Assembly: GCA_905160935.1 (NCBI GenBank)
Contig: CAJHZI010000442.1
Span: 47,501 to 111,500 of the forward strand
DNA from: Enchytraeus crypticus
Lineage: Eukaryota > Annelida > Clitellata > Enchytraeida > Enchytraeidae
Direction: 5' to 3'
Length of the DNA: 64,000 nt
Part shown: positions 22,105 to 32,723 of the stretch, piece after piece
Position numbering within the stretch: the first letter of the stretch is position 1
How the letters are laid out: every line of letters starts with the position of its first letter
Made by a program: the position numbers and the translations under genes
Notes under the pieces: model-generated
The model's input: the letters and a program-made list of their open reading frames with translations, nothing else
The model's database searches: none
Told to the model about the DNA's origin: nothing

Positions 22105-22784
22105 TGAGTATAATTAAGATTGGTTGAGGAATATATAATTGGAAGATTTTCTTTTTCAGGTTTCCTATAAGAATAATATTTACCTTAATTCTTATTCTAC
22201 ATGTATTTTAAACATTTGTTCCAAGTCTTAATTGCAAACTGTTTAAATTTAACTATAAACTTTTAGTCTGCCTAATAATCTTGAAGAAAGATAGTCATCA
22301 ACAGTCAATGATAGAACTATATTAAACACTATAGACGTTATATTCTGAGAAATTACAAATTTTAATATTGCGCTATACCTCAAAGCCCAACTTACGAGAT
22401 CCTAAACTTAATTTAACGAAGGCCAGTACAAGTGTATGATGTAGGCCTATACTCTAGATCAAAGGCATTAACGTCACACACCTGATTTAGCGCAGTTACT
22501 GCCACTAGCTAAACAACAGATATGATATAGGTGAATTTGTATTACTTTAATTCCTATTCTCCTAGTATTAAAATAGTATTATTAAAACATTTCATGATAG
22601 ATATTCATACAGTTTTCAAAAAGTAAAGCGACTTTCTCAATTCAGCGGCTAAAAGTAAAAGTAAAAAGTACTACATAAATTACTTTGTTAAAAATAAAAG
22701 TTTGTATGTACACTTACATGTATAGACATATTTCATGCGTTATCCATGAAATCGTTCTATTACAGCACAGTTGATCGAAAGCTA
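21513..22784. other. SDR intron 1 sequence with a (GA)n microsatellite
   Basis: No gene recognised. 22039-22099 is an almost pure (GA)n tract. The 107-codon plus-strand frame at 21699-22022 has no family resemblance and no splice or start context; I do not treat it as a gene. Confidence 0.5.
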
Positions 22785-22860
22785 CAGTAGTCCGGTGGCT
22801 AAGGTGTCAGGCTTTAGATATCGAGTCTCAGGTTCGATTGCCGCTCGCGACACTTTTTAG
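22785..22860 (+). mobile_element. tRNA-like SINE head
   Basis: A-box-like TGGCTAAGGTG at 22797-22807 and a B-box GGTTCGATTGC at 22832-22842, 24 nt apart (closer than in a full tRNA), between GTCCGG and GCTCGCGACA. No complete cloverleaf can be drawn, so a SINE head or tRNA pseudogene is more likely than a functional tRNA. Confidence 0.5.
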
Positions 22861-23093
22861 GTTTATGGCTAGGTTTAGGGTATGAGTTAGGGTTATGGAT
22901 AGGGTTAGCTACTAGCTAAAAGACTAAATTTTTAAGGATAGAGTTATCTCTTATCTAAAAAGTTCAATTTAAAAACTGTGGCAGAAAAAAGTACAAGCTG
23001 CGCCACATTTCTGTGCATCTGACAGAGCGCTGCGTGAACCCAGCACTGCCTGAACATGATTTCTAAAATCAATTAGGATTGCAAATTACTTAC

Positions 23094-23234
23094 CATAGCC
23101 GCGTCAGGGTTCCGACAAGTTACAAAGATGTGCTTTGGTGGATTTGGGAGAGAAACCAGTTCTTGTACTAATTTCAGACCAATACCACGTCCAGCACCAG
23201 TTATCAATATGGAATTTATAGAAATATTTGACAT
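23094..23234 (-). CDS. SDR family oxidoreductase, exon 1
   Basis: First coding exon of the SDR gene, 47 codons from ATG 23234-23232 to 23094. The ATG was chosen because it is the only one ahead of the fold and has a good context (ACAATGT, A at -3); the upstream frame lacks an ATG. Seen: the Rossmann cofactor motif TGAGRGIG at residues 12-19, preceded by a hydrophobic strand (SILI), then KLVQELVSLP and the second strand HIFVTCRNPDAAM. This is the pattern of sniffer/C-factor-like SDRs, where the Arg-Asn at the end of strand 2 contributes to cofactor choice. The donor ATG|GTAAGT is close to consensus. No signal peptide or membrane segment, so it is probably cytosolic. Reaction inferred: NAD(P)H-dependent carbonyl reduction; the substrate is unknown. 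Confidence 0.85.
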
Positions 23235-23499
23235 TGTTATCCTTGTGAAACTGGTTATATCCAATGAAGATAGCTATGCTAAATTAAAAAAACTAAATCC
23301 TAAATCTGTAACATAGTTTAACGATATTTAGTCACACCAATTAACTCCTACTTATTAGAACATGTTTTTAGTTTAATCACCTAACAAGTCAGTGCTAGTA
23401 TTGAATGATAGTAAAAACTTTAGTATTACTTTTTAAAAACCCGAATAAATTTTGATGATATATACATATAAATATATAAACATTTATTTTCTATAGTTA
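23235..23499. other. 5' flank of the SDR gene
   Basis: AT-rich upstream region of the minus-strand SDR gene. The 5' UTR and promoter should lie here, but I see no convincing TATA box or initiator. Confidence 0.4.
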
Positions 23500-24005
23500 A
23501 GACCATGATGAATAGGAGAAGGGTGGATATGTGCTATGTTCAAGAGAACACGAGCAAACGGGCTAGTTTGAGGCATATGGGTAAAGGCTATATATGCTGT
23601 AATATGTAGAAGAGTAGTGGTAGGAATGGGTTAGGTTCAATGTTAATTGAGAGGTTATCGATGGGGTGGTTGTAATAAAAAGGAAAAGTAGTAGGTTAAT
23701 GCTAGTAAAATTGGTGCTTGAGGGTGAGAGATTATGCAAGTAAAATTCGTGCTTGACGGTGAGAGGTTAAGTGAGTAATTGAGTAATTGTCTATGCTCCT
23801 AAAATTAGGTGACAAGGGGAAAAGAAGCAAAGGTTTTAGGAAGAGTTTGCTGAAGTGTTAAGAGTGATTTGGGAGAACAATTGGCAGTGGGAGGGGATCT
23901 AAATGGGCATGTAGATAAATATGAAATGGGTTATAGGGTTGTGCTTGGTAGGTTCAAGTATTGGAGAGAGTAATAAGAAGAGTAAATATGGAATAGTTTA
24001 GAGAG
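23500..24005 (+). pseudogene. RTE-like LINE, endonuclease domain remnant
   Basis: Decayed endonuclease of the RTE-like family. Plus strand fragments: VQENTS (family: QET), SRLMLVKLVLEGERL, VIVYAPKIR and the catalytic-region GDLNGH (23896-23913). Many stops. A short direct duplication lies at 23702-23768 (GTAAAATT.GTGCTTGA.GGTGAGAG twice). Confidence 0.65.
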
Positions 24006-24429
24006 TTGATCATGGTAGGTTTGGGTATGAGCAGTAACAAGGTTGCAATACTTGAAGCAGCCTAGCGCAATTTATTTGTTTGAGATACGAGAAACAAAAT
24101 CTAGTAATATTGTAGTGAGTCAAGACAGTCGCAAGTAGATTTTTTATTAATACGGAGGGAGGACAAGGAGAATGGGAAGAACAACAAAGCAACAGCAACA
24201 TAATAATAATAATAATAGTAATATTAAAGGTATAAAGTCCATTTCCTCATACAAGGATGATGTTAGTACGGCCCCCATGACACGTCACTACAAATCGCTT
24301 TACCCATACCACTTGAAAAAATGTGCTGAAGAGAAATTAAAGAGATGCTAATCGGTGCCAGTCCAGTGATCAAAAATCAGTCAGGCAAGTTAAAATAAAT
24401 CTATGGTGAGAATAAATTTCTTTTCAGAC

Positions 24430-25180
24430 TACTACAAAAAGTGGAAATAGTTGAGCGTGAACAAATATCAGGAGGCCGAGAGTTCAAAACAGTAGGTGCT
24501 GATAAAGAAAATTAGCATCTACTAATGCAGTGAGAGTGTTTGGAGTATTGAGCAGACTGACATCAGAAGAACGCAGCTTATGAGAAGTTAGATATTTAAT
24601 AAGACAGCGGAAATGTAAGAAGATAAGTGCTTTGAAAGTTAACCGAGCAATTTTGTACTGGATCCTTTGAATGAAGCCAGTGAAGACTATGAAGTAAGCA
24701 ACTAAAGGCAGCCTAAAACTCTGAGGACCGACAGACAACAAACAATTGCTAGAGAATTCTGGACACGTTGTAGCCGCATGAGAGAAGAATATAAGCAATA
24801 TAGCAATGAGTGTGTAATTGTCTATGCTCCTTAAATTAGGTGACAAGGGGAAATTTACAATAGTCAAGTTTAGAATGAACAATTGAATTAGCAAGAATTG
24901 TCTGAAGTTCTGTCAAGAGAAGACGGTATCTGTTTGATTTGATGAATCTAACATACGAATGACAGACAGAAATAAAAGAAATGAGATCTGAAGTAGAGGT
25001 TTTTTTCAAAATGACACCAAGGTTTTTTGACAAGGGAGTATGAATGAGAGCAAGATTTTGCAAATGGATAGAAGAAATGACCACCTTGTTAACTGTAGGG
25101 GTACACATTTAAAGACATTCAATTTCAGAAGGATTAACAGGGAATGATTGGCACAGAACTATGAGTAAACTTTTTTAAGA
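24430..25180 (-). pseudogene. L2-like LINE, RT C-terminal region
   Basis: Minus strand frames 25108-24836 and 24894-24484 encode SKNLGVILKKTSTS, SIVHSKLDYC and, after a break, IQRIQYKIARLTFKAL and LNTPNTLTALV, the C-terminal part of L2-like reverse transcriptases ending before the conserved W-N-SLP. A 42-bp stretch (about 24812-24853) matches RTE-like endonuclease sequence at 23785-23826 rather than L2. Confidence 0.7.
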
Positions 25181-25317
25181 ACTGCTGCAGTTTAAGATCG
25201 GAATCAGAACCAGAAACGAGAAAGGAGAATTATGAGGATAGAAGAATAAAGCTGAGAATTATGAGGATAGAAGTGAAATTTTATTGAAGCGTTATCTAAA
25301 ACATAATTAATTGGGGT

Positions 25318-27025
25318 AGTCTTTCTTTCTCTTAGTGCACTGCGTACTGGCAGGTCAATGGAATATAACACCTCCACTCTTCTTCGTATTCCGCTTTCTT
25401 CTTCAGGTGGGTGGATATATGAGTGGGTCCTTAAATCATCTAACATAAATAATCTTGGCCTGCATCTGCTACCTTCCAGCCTACCTTCTTTGACCTCTTT
25501 TAACAGACTTTCCTCTCTTAGAATGTGTCCACATTATATACACATTATATCCACATATGTGTATACAACTCTTCTTTATATTTCTTAATGCTCAACTATC
25601 TATTACTAAACTATCTACATGTATCAGTACCAACTCTCTCCAGAACTTCCTCATTTGTAACCTTTTGAGTCCAGCTAATCCTTTCCATTCTTTTCCATAT
25701 ACACATTTCCAATGCTTCTAGTTTCCCAATATCTTCCTTCCTTAAGGTCCATGTTTCTCATCCATATAATAGCATGGTCCCAAACAAGGTTTTCACTATC
25801 TCTATCTTTGTGTCTTTCTTTAGACTTTTTATTAAATGTTCCTTGCTATTACTGAAGGCCTCTTTTATTTGTGCACCCTACAGCATATTTCAGTCTCACA
25901 TTTTGCATCATCAGTTACAGTATGACCCAAATATTTGAAACTCCTTACCTGTTCCAATTTCGTACCATTTACTGTGATATTATTATTATTATTACCTTTA
26001 TTAAGGGACACTCTCAAAACTTGGGCCTTAATGATATTAATCTTCATGCCATATTTCAATGCCGTATCATTCAGATTGACTATCCAGTATCTTTGCAGTT
26101 CAGTCTCACTGCCTGCTAGCATTCCTTGGTCATCTTACTGTACATCTTGTAATAATTTTCCTCCTACCTTTATTCCTTCTTCCATGTCTTCCATGGCTTC
26201 CTTCATCATTGCCTCAGCATAAATGTTAAACAGCAGCGGCGAAATGCTACGATTTTTATCTTACTCCACGTCCTATTTCACTTTCTGGGTATTCCTGTTG
26301 GCTTTTGACTACTGCTCTTTGATTCATGTACAAGATTAGTATTATTATTAGTCTTCTATCTCTCCAGTCAATTCATATTCTTTTCAAAATATCATCGTTA
26401 TCCAGTCAATACTGTCAAAGACCTACTCAAAGTCCACAAAGCACAGAATACCCTCATTTCCATATTTCTTTCGCAAAGGACTCGCATTACCCCTATAGTT
26501 TCTCTTGTGCCGTATCATTCCCTAAATCCAAATTGTGCCTTGCTCAGTATCATATCTGCTATCGACTAAATGCGATTTTATATTATCTTTAATAGGATCC
26601 TCGATGAATGCGGTATTAAACTGATTGTTCTGTATCAAAGACTCCACAGCATTGGCTTTTTGAAAATGGGATCATTTCAGACTTGATGAAGTCGTCTGCC
26701 CAAATACCTGCATGGTACACTTCCATACATACTTCCATTAACTTAAGCAGTATTTCTCCTTCCAATATTTTCAATAATTCTGATGGGATATCATCTAATC
26801 CGACTGCTTTCCCCTTCTTCATGATGTTAATTGCAGAATAAATTTCCTCCTTCGTTTTATCAGGGCTCCTTTTATCGTTTTCTGCTATATTTTCTTCTTC
26901 TATTTTAAAATCCACTTCAACTGGCTTCCCAGCCTTATTCTACAATTCCTCTACATGTTCTCTCCATTTTTCTTTTACTTCTTTCAGCCCTGTCTTCAAT
27001 TCCCTGTATTTGCCCATTATACTAA
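25318..27025 (-). pseudogene. RTE-like LINE, reverse transcriptase and 3' end
   Basis: A minus-strand copy covering from the RT N-terminus (26915-26616: KEEIYSAINIMKKGKAVGLD, IPSELLKILEGE, VYHAGIWADDF) through a decayed palm (26590-26230: VDFE-like and ISPLLFNI-like pieces), the thumb (26122-25865: LKYGMKINIIKAQVLRVSLN, FKYLGHTVTD), the LLYG..TW segment and the 3' end at 25318-25365. An Asn run (GNNNNNI, from TTA repeats) is an oddity. Several frameshifts; dead. Its left (5') side ends where the piggyBac remnant starts. Confidence 0.85.
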
Positions 27026-27029
27026 TGTA

Positions 27030-28339
27030 TTTTAAGCCATAAAAGCAGTGGAAGCTCAGGACATATTCGATCAAGATATGTTTGCTACACAGACAACTGC
27101 TCCAGCAAACACGCATCCTGAACTCATTCTTTTCTCCCTTCAAGAACTTTTTGAAAAGTTCTTTGATGATGAGATGTTTATGCACATGAAAAATCAGTTC
27201 GAGTTATATGCACACAGGGATCAACACAAACCGACATTCTCTACATCAGATTTTGAAATACGTAAGTTTTTCTGGCTTCTACTGTGGTCAGGTTACCATT
27301 GTCTTCCAAAGGAGTGTGATTATTGGAGCACATCTCCAGATCCTGGTTGCTCACTGGTCAGTAAAACAATGTCTAGAGGTCGTTTTTAGGAGCTTAAAAG
27401 ATACAGTCACCTAGAAGACGGTGACGCACTTGGGACATCAAAGGTAACTAAGGTTCTTCCTATATATCATCATCTGAATATAGAGCACTACTTCAGTTTG
27501 GATTTTTTGATGAACAGCTCAGTATTGACAAATCAATGATTCCTTATTATGTACACCATTATGTTAAAATGTTCATTAGGGGAAAGCCAATTAAGTTTGG
27601 TTACGAAATTTGGATGATATGCTCAAGCGATGGTTACCCTTACCAAGCAGAAATTTACTGAGGAAGACCTGCAGAGACCAACTTAGGCAATCATGTTGTT
27701 CTAGAATTTGCAAAGCTCTTACCAAATCCAAGCAGTCATATTCTCATCTTTGACAATTTCTTTACTTCTTACTCATTGATATCAAAGCTTCTCATCATGT
27801 CAGTTTGTGCAACCGGTACCGCCAGAGATGGTTGCATTCGTGGTGCATCATTTACTGAGAAGGGAAAGTTCAAGCTCAAGTATCATGGATTTTATGAATT
27901 CTTCAGAGATGGTGACACAAGCATTTGCCGATGGAATGATAACAATGTTGTCACTGTAACAACACACTTTGGTCATACACATCCTACAAAGAACGTTCAG
28001 AGATATGTGAAAGGTCAGACAAACAAAGTGCAGGCGAATCAATCGCTGATGATAGCCAACTACACAGCTGGAATGGGAGGAGTGAATTTGATGGACCACC
28101 TTCTGGGAGCATACAGACCTCAAATCAAAGGGAAAAAATGGTGGTAGCCCCTCTTCAAAAACTCGATCAATATGGCAGTGGTGGCTGTTTGGAGGCTTCA
28201 CTGTAAAATTTCTGAACCTCGAGAAAAAATGGACCACATCGATTTCAGGCAGGAGGTGGTACACGGCCTAGTGGGTTCCTGCATGCGTCAGCATCGAGGT
28301 GGTCCAGCTGCTCCTGTGGTGGCTAACATTCGTTTTGAT
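27030..28339 (+). pseudogene. piggyBac-type transposase, main part
   Basis: Encodes the catalytic part of a PGBD-like transposase, broken by a TAG at 27388-27390 and several frameshifts. Seen: LWSGYHCLPKECDYWS (27290-27340), LSIDKSMIPYY carrying the first catalytic Asp (about 27515-27545), RGKPIKFGYEIW, LIFDNFFTSYSLI with the second Asp (27745-27783), and GGVNLMDHLLGAYR with the third (28076-28117), followed by KKWW. Family knowledge: DDD transposases that integrate at TTAA and excise without footprint. The reading breaks off at 28339 (IRFD) and resumes at 29933, because an L2 LINE inserted. The 5' end and terminal repeats are missing; the left side abuts the RTE LINE. Confidence 0.9.
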
Positions 28340-29932
28340 ATTTTAATATGAAACTCTCTGCCCATTTTAAAAAAGCCGTTGTAACTCCTCTTTTGAAGAA
28401 GGCTTCCTTGCCTAAAAATGAGCTCTCCAACTATTGGGCAATTTCTAATCTTAACTTCATTTCCGAAGTCCTCGAAAGGATTATATACTCACGTCTTTGT
28501 CTTCATTTAGATTCTTTCTCATCACTCTCACCTTTTCAATCTGCCTATCGTAAATTCTACTCAACTGAAACTGCACTAACCAAGATCCACGATGATCTCT
28601 GTCTAGCCATGGACGCTCAACACGTATGTGCCCTAGTTCTTCTTGATCTCTCTGCTGCTTTTGACACCATAAACCACAATATACTCCTTTCTAGACTCAA
28701 TTCTTGCTTCGGAATCTCTGACAAGGCTCATGGCCTCCTATCCTCATACCTCTCACAGCGTACCCAATCTGTAATTATTGAAAACACTTTATCACCATCC
28801 TGCACACTTCCTTGTGGAGTCCCTCAGGTTCTGTCCTTTTCACCTTATATACCACCCCCTTTAGTCACTTGTTAACTGATTCGATGCTGAAATTTCACTT
28901 TTATGCTGATGACACCAAGATTTATGTCTCGTTCTCTAGTCCTGATTCTTCTGATGCTCTGTCCAAGCTGACATCTACCCTTGATCTAATTCACTCCTGA
29001 TTTTGCACCAATCGCCTTGTTGTCAATCCTTCAAAAACGGAATACCTTCTCATCGGCACCCCACAGCAGCGTCATCAAATAACTAGCTCAACCATTACAT
29101 TTAAAGATATCCCCTTAATACCCACAGATTCTGCACATAACCTTGGTGTAATTATTGATTCAAATCTAAACTTTAAAACTCATATTTCAGCAGTCTGTCG
29201 TTCTTCTTTTTTCCATATCCGTCAATTACGTCAAATTCGTAAGTCCCTTGATATCAATTCCACCACTGTATTAGCTAATGCGCTTGTCCATTCTAAACTT
29301 GATTACTGTAACTCCCTGCTGAATGATCTTCCAAAGACCTCTCTAATTCGTCTCCAACACATTCAAAATTCTCTTTCTCGAGTCATCTGTATTGTAAAAA
29401 TACTCAAATCCCACACCTCTTCTCTTCTTAAGAAACTGCACTGGCTACCAGTATCCGAATGTATAAAATTCAAGATAGCTTCCTTGACCTTCAAAAGTTT
29501 AAATTATGGCAAACCATCCTATCTATCTGATCTTTTAGCAATTTATCAACCTTCTCGTAGTCTTCGTTCCTCTAGTAAAAACCTTCTCACTGTATCAAAT
29601 ATTAAATCTGCCACGGGTAGACGCTCCTTCATGTTTTCTGCTCCGACAATATGGAACTCTCTGCCACAAGACCTTCGGTCTTGTAATTGTATTGGTACTT
29701 TCCTTGGCAAGCTAAAAACCCATCTCTTTCCATCATAGGTCTAAATTATGATCCGCTTGCCTTGGATCTTGGACTTGCACTGTTTTGATCTCGCTTTCTC
29801 TTGTGGTCTCTGTGTATTCAGTCGTCATCGTGTGGTGCTTTGGCGCCTGTTTGTGTAGTGTCTGCAAGAGACGTCCCTGACATTGCCTTATGGCGAGGAA
29901 CCGGACGTTAAATTGTTATTGATCGATTGATT
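28340..29932 (+). pseudogene. L2-like LINE inserted in piggyBac gene
   Basis: A 5'-truncated L2-like LINE of about 1.59 kb. Seen: RT with VVTPLLKK, NYWAISNLNFISEVLERII, PFQSAYRKFYSTETAL, first catalytic LLDLSAAFDTINH (28642-28680), CGVPQ then a one-base slip, FHFYADDTKIYV with the YADD active site (28891-28926), NPSKTEYLLIGTP, LGVIIDSNLNF, SKLDYCNSLLNDLP, KLHWLPV and TIWNSLPQDL. It ends in a GATTGATT tail at 29921-29932. Few breaks (the slip near 28827, a TGA at 28998-29000, then minor frame changes), so a relatively young copy. The piggyBac frame is recovered on both sides (FD|.|GCEHYME). Confidence 0.9.
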
Positions 29933-30008
29933 GATGGCTGCGAACATTACATGGAGTATACAGCACAGGGTCGATGAGTATTTTGTGACAGAAACACAAG
30001 GAAATTGT
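29933..30008 (+). pseudogene. piggyBac transposase, C-terminal Cys-rich end
   Basis: The end of the split piggyBac gene. After one in-frame TGA the plus strand reads FCDRNTRKLCAKCGKRLHEN and CFQGYHTK, followed by TAG at 30006-30008. The CxxC..CxxC..H..C pattern is the zinc-binding C-terminal domain by which piggyBac transposases bind their ends. 30009-30240 behind it contains no recognisable terminal repeat. Confidence 0.85.
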
Positions 30009-30241
30009 GCGCCAAATGTGGAAAGAGACTACATGAAAATTGCTTTCAAGGCTATCATACCAAATAGCAGTGAGGACTTTACGTATAGTGCACTAAACAA
30101 CAGTAATTTTTGGTGTTTAAGCAACTTTTGATGTCACAGTTCTATTAGTTTGTATTCAAAGCAGTTTGACAATGCTTGCATAATGACATTTTACCAACGT
30201 TCCACTTTGGGGACATATTTCTTCGTTGATTAATTCGCGTT

Positions 30242-30779
30242 CAGTGGCAGATCCTGGATGGGCCTGGGCCCCCCCTTAGGCCCAGCGATAAAGTTTTTAA
30301 AGCCATATTTTCATTGTTTCTATGGCAATTTCTATGTGTCAATAGGTTTGTAAGGGCAGTGGAAAGGGATGAGGGGGAGGGTACTAGAGGAAACTAAGTT
30401 CCACTAGCTAAATTCTTTTCAAATATGGGATTAGGGGCCCATATTTGGTATCCTAGGAGCCCTGTATAATGGAAGAAGGCCCGAAAAATGTTGACAAAAT
30501 TAACCTACTTTTTTCAAAAACACATGCAGGATTTTAGGCATTTTAGGCTTTCCTTTCACTTTGGTAAGGGTATGAGTGGGGGGGGTAAGATACTGGGATA
30601 CACTCACTCTAAGAGCCGAGCGCAGTAGTGGAAAAATGTAGAGCCCTCTCCACCACAGCATTATTCTGGTTGCATAACATGTCCCAAAGAAGGCAAAGTA
30701 AACAAAAAATATGTACACAAAAGAGGAGTGCACAAAAAAATTTGTGGGCCCCCTTAAAAAATTCCTGGATCCGCCCCTG
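30242..30779. mobile_element. Non-autonomous hAT element (538 bp)
   Basis: Ends CAGTGGCAGATCC (30242) and GGATCCGCCCCTG (to 30779) are imperfect inverted repeats. Flanks TTCGCGTT (30234-30241) and TTAGCATT (30780-30787) are a 6/8 match, as expected of an old 8-bp duplication. The subterminal GGGCCTGGGCCCCCC resembles the end of the coding hAT transposon at 13294-13329. No coding. Confidence 0.8.
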
Positions 30780-30889
30780 TTAGCATTTATATATAATTTA
30801 TGATACCATGCCTCTAATAACACTTGTACGGATCTGTAATTAACTTATTATGAAATTTTGCCACATAAGTATAACAGTGGTAAAATAAT

Positions 30890-31310
30890 GGTTAAGCACT
30901 TGAATTAAATCCCCTCTGGTATGTTTATCTTCTTAACTACTTAGACCTAATACATTTAACCTATATTCAAAGCTTTGACCTCTACGTTGAGCAATGATTC
31001 TAGTTGCTCTCCTTTGAACTCTTTCCATACATTCTACATCCTTCCTTAAAACAGGTCTCCAAGATTGTACGCAATACTCTAACTTAGGTCTTACTAGTGC
31101 TTTATATAATTTAACTATTACATCCTTACTACGACTTATTATAGTTCACCTAATTAAACCTAAAGTGCGATTAGCACAATTTACTGCAGATTTAAACTGT
31201 TCAGGAAAATTTTTGGGTACTATCAATATTGACACCTAGATCTTTTTCTTTAATAGATGATTTTAGTTCTGCATTACCAAGCTTATATTTATTACAACTA
31301 TTGTTGTAGA
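30890..31310 (-). pseudogene. CR1-like LINE, RT C-terminal fragment
   Basis: Minus strand across breaks reads LGVNIDSTQKFPEQFKSAVN, LYKALVRPKLEYCVQSWRP, MERVQRRATRIIAQRRGQS and RGDLIQVL, the same conserved CR1 region as 20050-20715 but a distinct subfamily. Both ends truncated; it abuts the TIR transposon. Confidence 0.8.
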
Positions 31311-31752
31311 GACTAGGGTTAGGGGTAGTTAAGAAAAGTAAAATTTAAATTAATTTGTTTTTTCAAGTCTTAGTTGGGTAGAAGACTGAAAAACTAGGAC
31401 ATTTAATGAGTAAAGCCACATTTATATTCGTTGGAAGCGGAATTTCTAGCTGAATTCACATGTAAAGTTCCCCATTCGTAGCACTACTAACAAAAAAGTT
31501 ATGCCCAAAAAACGAAAAATTAACTCTTTTTATTTCCTCGCCAGATTTCCGAAGTGCTAAAAGGTTATTGTAGGGCTGAAAAAACCAACAAATGAAACAT
31601 TAATCATGTGTCTGGAACAAAGAAAGATAAAGCCAAAAACTAAAGCCAAATTTAACGTCAGTTTCTTGATCGAAAGCATATCAGTGACCGCAAGAGTAAG
31701 GAAGCCTCACAATACAGTCGATGTAGAGATTAGATGCACTATGAAGCTTACC

Positions 31753-32471
31753 CAGTGGCACAATTAGCTCTGGCTTGAAGGGGCCTGAGCCCCAGCCCAA
31801 ATTAGGTGGCTTGCAATTCGTTCAGATCCGCAGTTTTTTGTGTGGGGGGATAGGGCTGGTAAATAAATCGGTGGGAAATGGTGTAATCGGTGAAATGTAA
31901 GTAAATCGGTGGGAAATGGTGTAGTCGGAAATGATGAAATCGGTGTAAATCTGGTGGGAAATGGGCTGCAGAACAATGAAGCGTTTGCAGTAGTTTCAGT
32001 ACAAATGGTCTAATAACCATGTATTTACACTATTTATAATAATTATAATTGAATAATTAATGATTTTTTCTTAATTATAATTGGAACCATATGATAGCAT
32101 GTTATTTAAAATTTTTGCGAAAAAAATACAAAAAAGAAAAATCAACTATATATATTATATTCATTCCAAGATGCTCTGAAAATCCACCAGTTTTCTCACA
32201 ACTTAAAAAATTTTCTCCTTAGGGAAGAGGGTGTATTAGCCCCTTCCTGTGCTCCCTTTCACTCCCTACTTTATGCCCGTCATTGTAAAAGTGACCCTCC
32301 TCACACACAAATTTATTTTCTACCTATGCCCCCTGACTGTAGTGTAGGTATTGGTGGGGGTAAGCTAGTAGGATATTGGATTTGCCAGTAAGCCAATAGG
32401 TTCAGTGTGGCACTTGAGGGCAATAATGAAAAAACTTGAGCCACCTAGAATTTTTTTTGATGGCACCACTG
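31753..32471. mobile_element. hAT-related non-autonomous insertion
   Basis: Left end CAGTGGCACAATTAGCTC and right end GGCACCACTG form a short inverted repeat (CAGTGG..). The interior shares GGGGCCTGAGCCCCAGCCC and GAGCCACCTAG-type blocks with the 18985-21512 elements. It contains tandem GGTGGGAAATGGTGTA-like repeats (31862-31970). No matching 8-bp duplication is visible. Confidence 0.5.
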
Positions 32472-32723
32472 CCCATGACATGTAGAAGCGTGAAGTATAA
32501 GAAAGTCTCACCAGATAAATTTAAGTCTATAAATGATAAAATCTTTTGATAGCGTGATTGTTATATTTACACAGGCAGTCCATATTCAAAACCAAACTCA
32601 AATTCACAATTGATGGCAATGTGCTTGGAAAAAGTATCTGGAACAGTGGCTTATATGTCATGATGGTCAAACCATACTTAAGTGTGTGGAAGATTGGAAC
32701 AATTGGTATGGCTTTACTTCTAA

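Larger units (their letters stand above)
6317..23234 (-). other. Host gene model: sniffer/C-factor-like SDR, 5' part
   Basis: Joins three exons: 23234-23094 (47 codons, phase 0), 18475-18424 (52 nt), 6507-6317 (191 nt), giving the first 128 residues of an NAD(P)-dependent short-chain dehydrogenase, normally about 250 residues. Intron 1 (23093-18476, 4618 bp) is GTAAGT..TTTCAG. Intron 2 (18423-6508, 11916 bp) is GTAACT..TTGAAG. A third donor lies at 6316. Both introns are filled with transposons in both orientations. Family knowledge: these SDRs reduce carbonyls in the cytosol and comprise a Rossmann fold with TGxxxGIG, NNAG, Ser and YxxxK. The last two motifs must be in exons outside the window. 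No promoter could be identified upstream of 23234. Confidence 0.8.

Noticed and set aside
22785-22860. Functional tRNA gene on the plus strand
   Set aside because: The boxes are too close and the acceptor arms do not pair.
23235-23264. Upstream start of SDR exon 1 at 23264
   Set aside because: The codon there is TTG, not ATG; the first ATG with good context is at 23234.
24190-24215. CRISPR-like or other regularly spaced arrays
   Set aside because: Only short AAT or CAA microsatellites; no spacer-repeat pattern anywhere, and the DNA is animal nuclear.
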